Shown here piece after piece: positions 12,601-23,200 of a stretch of 64,000 bases of DNA. Within the stretch, counting starts at the first letter, position 1. Every line of letters begins with the position of its first letter. The DNA is from Dallia pectoralis. Its lineage: Eukaryota; Chordata; Actinopteri; Esociformes; Umbridae. Below the pieces are notes generated by a model, which saw nothing but the letters and a program-made list of their open reading frames with translations, was not told where the DNA came from and did not search any database. The DNA lies in the NCBI GenBank assembly GCA_029465975.1, contig CM055761.1:8172529-8236528 (forward strand), in the 5' to 3' direction. The translations under genes and the position numbers were made by a program.

Positions 12601-15600
12601 AAAGTAGAGAATAGACTGCACTTTATTCTGCTATATATGGTGATTTGAGAGCTGTTTGATAAAATAAAAAACTTAAACTTTTGTGGATTATTGATTGTGA
12701 CAAAAAATCCTGGCTGGCTGCAAATCATGTTGTAAGTAGCAATGATTAGCATTATATTGTATACATGTGTACAGTGTATTCAGTATTATACAACATTGTT
12801 GCCTGGGTAGTTTTAAAATTCATATAAAAATGAAACAAGTAAACTTTTTGTAGTTCTGGATAAATCCTTGATATTAGATACAATGAGGTCTCAAAACCAG
12901 AGCCACCACATTGCGATTCCTTTGTCAGCACTAAATAGACACGTCTCGCGTTTGGTTTTGTCAAGTCATTAGAAGCAGTCCAAAAATGTCCTTTCATTTT
13001 TCTTTTACAAATCTCTATGGCGAAACACATCTTTTGGTCATGATATTGCCTGTAATGTCCTATTTCTCTAACTAATTGTGGGGGGCAGAGGAATCTAGCC
13101 AGAGATACAGACAGGACCTATTCGTCCATTTCAGCTCATTTGTGTAAATCAGTTTTAGAGACTGGATTGTAATTGCAGCGTTAAATATTGGTGCAATTGT
13201 AGCCAGCAACAACAGCTGAGACTTGCATTGAGACGTGTCACGACGTAATGCCTTAGGTATTCGCCACTGTCCCATAATGCTGCGCAGATTGTCTGGAAGA
13301 AAGAAATCCTTTATTTTTAGTGTTTTTGTTTACACCACTGCAAATTGTGCTACTATCTATATCCAGTAGAACGATTAAAAGCATGCGTTACTTTTTAGAG
13401 GCATTGATTCTTGGTTTTCGAACAGAGGCCGTTTCCACTGACACTCTCGACCTCACATTTGTCGATACCAGAGCAAGAAGAAGTTTGAGCGGGAATGCAG
13501 GGAAGCTGAGAAATCCCAGCTCAGCTACGACCGCTTGGATAACGACATCAACGCCACAAAGTCTGAGGTTGAGAAGGTTAGTCTGAACCTGCCTTGGTTT
13601 AAAAAAAAAATAATGTATTTACATTTTTTATCCGCCTACCCAGACCTGTTACATCTTGTTTATCTGTGCGCAGGCCAAGTCCCAGTTGTATATGCGCACG
13701 CACTCTGCAGACGAAAGCAAGAACGAATATGCCGCTCAGCTGCAGAACTTCAACGGAGAGCAGCGGAAACATTTCAATGTGGCCATCCCGCAGATATTCA
13801 AGGTTAGACAGAGACGGCCATAATGACGGAGACATGGAAATCTGAGATAATGCCAGCGCTGGGGAAATCGAAAGGTCAGAGGTCATTGCATTTATTTATT
13901 TCACACAACTTCACCAGAACCTACAGGACATGGACGAGAGGAGGACGGTCAAACTCGGGGAGACGTACCGGACCTTTGCTGAGGTGGAGCGCAGAGTTCT
14001 CCCGATAATCTCCAAGTGTCTGGAGGGGATGGTGACTGCTGCCAAGGCTGTGGACGAACGCAAGGTGGGTCAGGAGCACCCTGGTACGTCTGGTATGGAA
14101 CGGGGAACAGCAGGCGCTCTACTGTAGGCTGGAGTCTCTGGGGTTTGGTGCTCTACTGTAGGCTGGAGTCTCTGGGGTTTGGTGCTCTACTGTAGGCTGG
14201 AGTCTCTGGGGTTTCCAACAGGAGCTCTACTGTAGGCTGGAGTCTCTGGGGTTTCCAACAGGCGCTCTACTGTAGGCTGGAGTCTCTGGGGTTTCCAACA
14301 GGCGCTCTACTGTAGGCTGGAGTCTCTGGGGTTTCCAACAGGCGCTCTACTGTAGGCTGGAGTCTCTGGGGTTTCCAACAGGCGCTCTACTGTAGGCTGG
14401 AGTCTCTGGGGTTTCCAACAGGCGCTCTACTGTAGGCTGGAGTCTCTGGGGTTTCCAACAGGCGCTCTACTGTAGGCTGGAGTCTCTGGGGTTTCCAACA
14501 GGCGCTCTACTGTAGGCTGGAGTCTCTGGGGTTTCCAACAGGCGCTCTACTGTAGGCTGGAGTCTCTGGGGTTTCCAACAGGCGCTCTACTGTAGGCTGG
14601 AGTCTCTGGGGTTTCCAACAGGCGCTCTACCGTAGGCTGGAGTCTCTGGGGTTTCCAACAGGCGCTCTACCGTAGGCTGGAGTCTCTGGGGTTTCCAACA
14701 GGCGCTCTACTGTAGGCTGGAGTCTCTGGGGTTTCCAACAGGCGCTCTACTGTAGGCTGGAGTCTCTGGGGTTTCCAACAGGCGCTCTACCGTAGGCTGG
14801 AGTCTCTGGGGTTTCCAACAGGCGCTCTACCGTAGGCTGGAGTCTCTGGGGTTTCCAGCAGGCGCTCTACCGTAGGCTGGAGTCTCTGGGGTTTCCAGCA
14901 GGCGCTCTACCGTAGGCTGGAGTCTCTGGGGTTTCCAGCAGGCGCTCTACCGTAGGCTGGAGTCTCTGGGGTTTCCAACAGGCGCTCTACCGTAGGCTGG
15001 AGTCTCTGGGGTTTCCAACAGGCGCTCTACTGTAGGCTGGAGTCTCTGGGGTTTCCAACAGGCGCTCTACTGTAGGCTGGAGTCTCTGGGGTTTCCAACA
15101 GGCGCTCTACTGTAGGCTGGAGTCTCTGGGGTTTCCAACAGGCGCTCTACTGTAGGCTGGAGTCTCTGGGGTTTCCAACAGGCGCTCTACCGTAGGCTGG
15201 AGTCTCTGGGGTTTCCAACAGGCGCTCTACTGTAGGCTGGAGTCTCTGGGGTTTCCAACAGGCGCTCTACCGTAGGCTGGAGTCTCTGGGGTTTCCAACA
15301 GGCGCTCTACTGTAGGCTGGAGTCTCTGGGGTTTCCAACAGGCGCTCTACTGTAGGCTGGAGTCTCTGGGGTTTCCAACAGGCGCTCTACCGTAGGCTGG
15401 AGTCTCTGGGGTTTCCAACAGGCGCTCTACCGTAGGCTGGAGTCTCTGGGGTTTCCAACAGGCGCTCTACCGTAGGCTGGAGTCTCTGGGGTTTCCAACA
15501 GGCGCTCTACCGTAGGCTGGAGTCTCTGGGGTTTCCAACAGGCGCTCTACCGTAGGCTGGAGTCTCTGGGGTTTCCAGCAGGCGCTCTACCGTAGGCTGG

Positions 15601-18600
15601 AGTCTCTGGGGTTTCCAGCAGGCGCTCTACCGTAGGCTGGAGTCTCTGGGGTTTCCAGCAGGCGCTCTACCGTAGGCTGGAGTCTCTGGGGTTTCCAGCA
15701 GGCGCTCTACTGTAGGCTGGAGTCTCTGGGGTTTCCAGCAGGCGCTCTACTGTAGGCTGGAGTCTCTGGGGTTTCCAACAGGCGCTCTACTGTAGGCTGG
15801 AGTCTCTGGGGTTTCCAACAGGCGCTCTACTGTAGGCTGGAGTCTCTGGGGTTTCCAACAGGCGCTCTACTGTAGGCTGGAGTCTCTGGGGTTTCCAACA
15901 GGCGCTCTACTGTAGGCTGGAGTCTCTGGGGTTTCCAACAGGCGCTCTACTGTAGGCTGGAGTCTCTGGGGTTTCCAACAGGCGCTCTTCTGTAGGCTGG
16001 AGTTGTGTCGGCCTATTGTGGATTTGTTCCGTTACCATACTGTATCTGTCTCCTCTTGTCTCTTTGCCAGGACTCTGTGATCGTAGTCGAGTCATTTAAG
16101 TCGGGTTTTGAGCCACCCGGAGACTTCCCGTTTGAAGATTACAGTCAGAACCTCTCCCATACTGGCTCAGACAACACGATCAGCACCCCCAAGAACGAGG
16201 TGGTGGTTAAGCAAGACCCCAAACACTCGATCAGCAAGGTGGCCAAGAACAAACTCTGGCTCTTTGGGAAAAAGCCCAAGGTGAGAGATTCATCGTCAGC
16301 TATTATGAGCACATTCCCATGGTTTTGGTGATGTATAACCCGTATGTCTCTGTTCCTCTCTGATTCTTGCATTTTGTGTTTATCTTTCATAACAGGGTGC
16401 ACCGGTAGGTTCATATGACTGCGTCCTAACCGTCCTGTTTGTTGCCTTCAGGTTGCCGTAGCAGTCAGCTAAATATAGAGTCCAATCATTACACTGACCC
16501 GCTGCAGGCCAACCCATTTGTCTGTTCATGTTAACATGGTTTCTGTCTGAGCATTTGAATGACTTGTCTAACACATTGGAAGGGTGGTGTTGGTTCTGGT
16601 GTTCACGGATCTGCCCGCTCTCTTCATGTCCATTCTTGTCTCTCACCCGAGGATCGGCATTCGTCTTGCGTAATCTCGCCTAGCAGTTATTCATGTCAGG
16701 GTTTGGTTTGTGGGAAAATACGTCAGAGCTTTTTGTTAACCCTGCAATCCTTACGGTACGCTCCCAAGTTCTGAACGTTTCGGAGGTTGCTCACCTACGT
16801 TTTGTGTCGCCCCAGTCTCCCCCCTCCTCTCCCCTCCCGGTCCCCCATCCACCTGACCCGGCTGCTGCCGGGCACCCTCAGGCACCCAAATTCTCCAGCG
16901 ATCCCATAGCGTTCTGTCTGTCTGAAATGAGAACGGTCAAACCCAGGATGGTCTCTTTCAGGGGTCTAAAACGAGGGGTAAGACTTGGAACGTGTCGGAG
17001 CATGTATTTGGGTTTGCAGTGGTTCATACAGCCTCTAATCCGCAGGGCTTTTCAACTCCGGCCCTGTTCTCTAAACCAGGGATTAATTTGGATCTGGGAC
17101 ACCTGGGGAATTACCAGGTGGGAACAACAGTTGGAAAAGTTTTATCCCTCCAGTACCGGTGTTGAAAAGCTCTGGCCTTCTCTCGATTTCCTGTCATTCT
17201 GTTTTCTTTTTTGCTTTTGGATCAGTTGGGATATGGGGTGTTGATGATGTCCGGGTGCTGTGATTGAGTGTGTGGTTTGATCTGGTGTGGTGTGTGAGGG
17301 GCTGTGATTGAGTGTGTGGTTTGATCTGGTGTGGTGTGTGAGGGGCTGTGATTGAGTGTGTGGTTTGATCTGGTGTGGTTTGGTGTGTGAGGGGCTGTGA
17401 TTGACTGTGTGGTTTGATCTGGTGTGGTGTGTGAGGGGCTGTGATTGAGTGTGTGGTTTGATCTGGTGTGGTGTGTGAGGGGCTGTGATTGACTGTGTGG
17501 TTTGATCTGGTGTGGTTTGGTGTGTGAGGGGCTGTGATTGAGTGTGTGGTTTGATCTGGTGTGGTGTGTGAGGGGCTGTGATTGAGTGTGTGGTTTGATC
17601 TGGTGTGGTGTGTGAGGAGCTGTGATTGACTGTGTGGTTTGATCTGGTGTGTGAGGGGCTGTGATTGAGTGTGTGGTTTGGTGTGTGAGGAGCTGTGATT
17701 GACTGTGTGGTTTGATTTGGTGTGTGAGGGGCTGTGATTGAGTGTGTGGTTTGATCTGGTGTGGTGTGTGAGGAGCTGTGATTGACTGTGTGGTTTGATC
17801 TGGTGTGGTGTGTGAGGAGCTGTGATTGACTGTGTGGTTTGATCTGGTGTGTGAGGGGCTGTGATTGAGTGTGTGGTTTGATCTGGTGTGGTGTGTGAGG
17901 AGCTGTGATTGAGTGTGTGGTTTGATCTGGTGTGGTGTGTGAGGAGCTGTGATTGACTGTGTGGTTTGATCTGGTGTGGTTTGGTGTGTGAGGGGCTGTG
18001 ATTGAGTGTGTGGTTTGATCTGGTGTGGTGTGTGAGGAGCTGTGATTGACTGTGTGGTTTGATTTGGTGTGTGAGGGGCTGTGATTGAGTGTGTGGTTTG
18101 ATCTGGTGTGGTGTGTGAGGAGCTGTGATTGAGTGTGTGGTGTGGTGTGTGAGGAGCTGTGATTGAGTGTGTGGTTTGATTTGGTGTGGTGTGTGAGGAG
18201 CTGTGATTGAGTGTGTGGTTTGATCTGGTGTGGTGTGGTGTGTGAGGAGCTGTGCCCAATCTGTTGGTGAGTTGGATCAGCAGAGGAGTTGATATTGAGC
18301 CAACACTGATTCATGACTACATGATCTTATGACTGTCACAAGGCGGTACAACTGTGCAAGAAAACCTGGTGTGTCATTTCAGTTTTTATTCTGAAGAGCC
18401 GAGTTGAATTTCCTTAATGGTTGGCCGTGATTCAATGTGTCTGCTGTTTGGAGACAGACTTCCGGGAAACCACAGTCGCCTGGGCTCGAAATAGCATCAC
18501 ATTATGTAGGGCTTTGAATGTCAACCTGTTTTGAGCAAAATTGAAAGCACATCATGGGAACAGTAAATTGTATAAACGGACAGCCATTCTAGTACATTCT

Positions 18601-20208
18601 GCAGCTCTCAGCACAAGGTCAAGATTTAGCTCCTGGGTTGGAACTCTAAATGTGCCCGTTAGTTTAGTTATACCTTTGTTCTTAACAGTGAAGAACAGTC
18701 ACGTGATCATGGATTTGAACTCTCCCTTCATCCTGCAAACCTGGGAACAAAATAATGTATTCAACAGACAGAGTGTGCCAACCCATTCTATCCTATTAAA
18801 TTAGACGCCAGTAGAGCTGACTCTCCAAACCAACAGCACCTGGGCCTCATTTGGGAGTCTTTTAAGAACACTGTGTTTTTGGAGGAGCCTGGACATTGGT
18901 ATCGGGTGTTTGAACTGGTCCCTTTAAACAACCATATCCTCTGAGCTCTCCCTCCTAGTCCCACCTTATGTGCTAGTGTGATGTTGTGCTGTTAGTTACC
19001 GTGACCACACGACACACGCCAGATATTCTTCTCTTCTTTAATTGGCATATTGTAACCGACGACGACACCGTGGTCAGCGAAGGTAAGTCCGTGGTGTGAT
19101 ATCTGCAATGTCATCTTAAGTTGTGCACGTGACACACCTTGTGTTCTTTATCAGCCACGCGGTTATGGAGTGAAGTGTGTCTCCCAATACGTCGCTGGCT
19201 CCCGTTCGCGTTATTCTCTCAGATTTGTGCCGTGCGGAGACTTCTAGAATCTGTGGGTGACTGTGATTATGACTCCATGTGATTTCAGGCTCCGTCACTA
19301 GAGGACTACAGCCACCTGCCTCCTGAACAGAGACGTAAGAGGCTGCAGGCCCGTATAGATGAGCTCAGTAAAGAACTACAGAAAGAAGTAGACCAAAGGT
19401 AAGGAACCGTGGTGATCACAGTTGGACTCATTTATGGATAAATTCCCAGGAATTTACAAATCCTGAAAGTATCTTCACTGCATTTCTAGATAAAAAAAAT
19501 ATTTCCACTTTGAATACATTTATTCAAATGGAATTTGACCCCAACCCTGATGCTGACCTTTACCTGTTGGTTTTCAGAACATCTACTCTGGTATCCGTTT
19601 TTGTTACTAGGGAGCAGTACCTTGTAATTTCTCGCAGTGACAAACTGTCTGTCTGTGTATTCAGAGACGCATTGAACAAGATGAAGGACGTGTACGAGAA
19701 GAATCCTCAGATGGGCGACCCTCAGAGTCTCCAGCCTAAGATCTCAGAAACCATGTGCAACATGGAGAAACTGCGCTCCGAGATCCACAAGAATGAGGTA
19801 AGCCTTCCCAGCCGAGAGCTCTGGAGCCCCAGTGGAGGGAGGAACCGGGGGAAGATGAGGACAGCCAGCACATCTGGAGGAATAGTGTCGCCTGGCTTTA
19901 ATGTTATCATTTAGCGCCCTCTGGAGGATGACTTTATGTACTGCTTTTGTTTGTTAGGGTTAAGGTTCTTCCAAAGTTATCAACCTGGATTTCTCCCATT
20001 GGATGAGGGGTCAAATGGATAGAATGGACTAATTGTTTCCTTAAATGAGGATGTGTATTTACAATTTTTTCATTTGGGAGGTTTAATCGTTTTTGGGGTT
20101 ATAGACACCTTTCGGGTTGATGTATATCTCTCCTTAATTTGCTTCTCGTTCTCACACACACACACACACACTCTCACACACACTCTCACACACACTCTAA
20201 CACACACT

Positions 20209-20243
<35 letters not shown>

Positions 20244-23200
20244 AGAGCTGGCTGTCTGAGGTGGAGGGCAAAGTGAGCAGCCGAGGAGACAGGAGACCGA
20301 GTTCAGATGTCAACCATCATGCCCCGCACGGCAGAGAAAGGTCAGAGGGCACGCCAACACACACACAAATTGACTGGCAGACGTACCATCAGGATTAGTA
20401 GAGAAACTGGTGACATGTTAACACTGAAAAATCCCACCCAGCAGGTTCCTTTTCAATAGAAATCAAGTTTTGTGGGTTAATAGCACTTGTGTATATACTT
20501 GGGTGGATCCTCTCAGTATTTCTATGTGAAAGGCGGATCACTGCTGGAGCTGTGACGTGGACGGGAACGCCTTGACAGTGTTTCGCCTTGACAGTCTGAG
20601 GCGTTTTCATCGCCAATACAAAGCATTGTGTGGGGGATATAGTGCCATTGGATGGGCCTTACCCGAGTCTGTTATAAGAAGCTCCGCCTACAGTAACACT
20701 AAGCTCCACCAACTATTCAGAACTGTCAATCAAATAGTCTTGAAATGTGATCTGTAGCTGTAGATGTTACTGTAGAGGTGTTCTATGTTTAAAAATGTTA
20801 CTGTAGAGGTGTTCTATGTTTAAAAATGTTACTGTAGAGGTGTTCTATGTCTATTAACATGTTACTGTAGAGGTGTTCTATGTTTAAAAATGTTACTGTA
20901 GAGGTGTTCTATGTTTAAAAATGTTACTGTAGAGGTGTTCTATGTTTAAAAATGTTACTGTAGAGGTGTTCTATGTTTAAAAATGTTACTGTAGAGGTGT
21001 TCTATGTTTAAAAATGTTACTGTAGAGGTGTTCTATGTCTATTAACATGTTACTGTAGAGGTGTTCTATCTCTACTGACATGTAACTGTAGAGGTGTTCT
21101 ATCTCTACTGACATGTTACTGTAGAGGTGTTCTATGTATATTGACATGTTACTGTAGAGGTGTTCTATGTCTATTAACATGTAACTGTAGAGGTGTTCTA
21201 TCTCTACTGACATGTAACTGTAGAGGTGTTCTATGTCTATTGACATGTTACTGTAGAGGTGTTCTATGTATATTGACATGTTACTGTAGAGGTGTTCTAT
21301 CTCTACTGTCATGTTACTGTAGAGGTATTCTATGTCTATTGACATGTAACAGTAGAGGTGTTCTATCTCTACTGACATGTCACTGTAGAGGTGTTCTATG
21401 TATATTGACATGTAACTGTAGAGGTGTTCTATGTCTATTGACATGTTACTGTAGAGGTGTTCTATGTCTATTGACATGTTACTGTAGAGGTGTTCTATGT
21501 CTATTGACATGTCACTGTAGAGGTGTTCTATGTATATTAACATGTTACTGTAGAGGTGTTCTATGTATATTGACATGTTACTGTAGAGGTGTTCTATCTC
21601 TACTGACATGTAACTGTAGAGGTGTTCTATGTCTATTGACATGTTACTGTAGAGGTGTTCTATGTATATTGACATGTTACTGTAGAGGTGTTCTATCTCT
21701 ACTGTCATGTTACTGTAGAGGTATTCTATGTCTATTGACATGTAACAGTAGAGGTGTTCTATCTCTACTGACATGTCACTGTAGAGGTGTTCTATGTATA
21801 TTGACATGTAACTGTAGAGGTGTTCTATGTCTATTGACATGTTACTGTAGAGGTGTTCTATGTCTATTGACATGTTACTGTAGAGGTGTTCTATGTCTAT
21901 TGACATGTCACTGTAGAGGTGTTCTATGTATATTAACATGTTACTGTAGAGGTGTTCTATGTATATTGACATGTTACTGTAGAGGTGTTCTATGTATATT
22001 GACATGTTACTGTAGAGGTGTTCTATGTCTATTGACATGTTACTGTAGAGGTGTTCTATGTCTATTGACATGTTACTGTAGAGGTGTTCTATGTCTATTG
22101 ACATGTTACTGTAGAGGTGTTCTATGTCTATTGACATGTTACTGTAGAGGTGTTCTATGTCTATTGACATGTCACTGTAGAGGTGTTCTATGTCTATTGA
22201 CATGTTACTGTAGAGGTGTTCTATGTCTATTGACATGTTACTGTAGAGGTGTTCTATGTCTATTGACATGTCACTGTAGAGGTGTTCTATGTATATTAAC
22301 ATGTTACTGTAGAGGTGTTCTATGTATATTGACATGTTACTGTAGAGGTGTTCTATGTATATTGACATGTTACTGTAGAGGTGTTCTATGTCTATTGACA
22401 TGTTACTGTAGAGGTGTTCTATGTCTATTGACATGTTACTGTAGAGGTGTTCTATGTCTATTGACATGTTACTGTAGAGGTGTTCTATGTCTATTGACAT
22501 GTTACTGTAGAGGTGTTCTATGTCTATTGACATGTTACTGTAGAGGTGTTCTATGTATATTGACATGTTACTGTAGAGGTGTTCTATGTATATTGACATG
22601 TTACTGTAGAGGTGTTCTATGTCTATTGACATGTTACTGTAGAGGTGTTCTATCTCTACTGACATGTAACTGTAGAGGTGTTCTATGTCTATTGACATGT
22701 AACTGTAGAGGTGTTCTATGTTCCTCTTCTCCAGTCCTGAGGGCAGTTACACTGACACCCCCAGCCTGGAACACCGCAGCCCCCCCCATCAGCCGGACCC
22801 CCGCCAGGTGCACCAGCATGATGAGTTTGATGATGAGTTTGACGATGACGATCCACTCCCCGTCATCGGTCACTGCAAAGCCCTTTACTCTTTTGATGGT
22901 AGAGTACATCTGACCGTTCCCTCTGTTCACTTTACATCTGACCGTTCCCTCTGTTCACTTTACATCTGACCGTTCCCTCTGTTCACTTTACATCTGACCG
23001 TTCCCTCTGTTCACTTTACATCTGACCGTTCCCTCTGTTCACCGTACATCTGACCGTTCCCTCTGTTCACTTTACATCTGACCGTTCCCTCTGTTCACTT
23101 TACATCTGACCATTCACTCTGTTCACTTTACATCTGACCGTTCCCTCTGTTCACTTTACATCTGACCGTTCCCTCTGTTCACTTTACATCTGACCGTTCC

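Larger units (their letters stand above)
16978..19288 (+). other. fnbp1l: fnbp1l intron 10 with TG-rich array
   Basis: Contains the roughly 44-bp TG-rich array at 17256-18254 and, near its 3' end, a possible 12-nt microexon at 19071-19082. The remainder is unique sequence. Confidence 0.7.

Noticed and set aside
17142..18314. 390- and 345-codon minus-strand frames (His/Thr/Ser-rich)
   Set aside because: Translation of the TG-rich minisatellite within fnbp1l intron 10; low complexity only.
20986..22913. Open frames of 570 and 590 codons on both strands
   Set aside because: They come from the 33-bp tandem array, whose period is a multiple of 3. They have a perfect 11-residue period, no domain, and are not in frame with exon 14.
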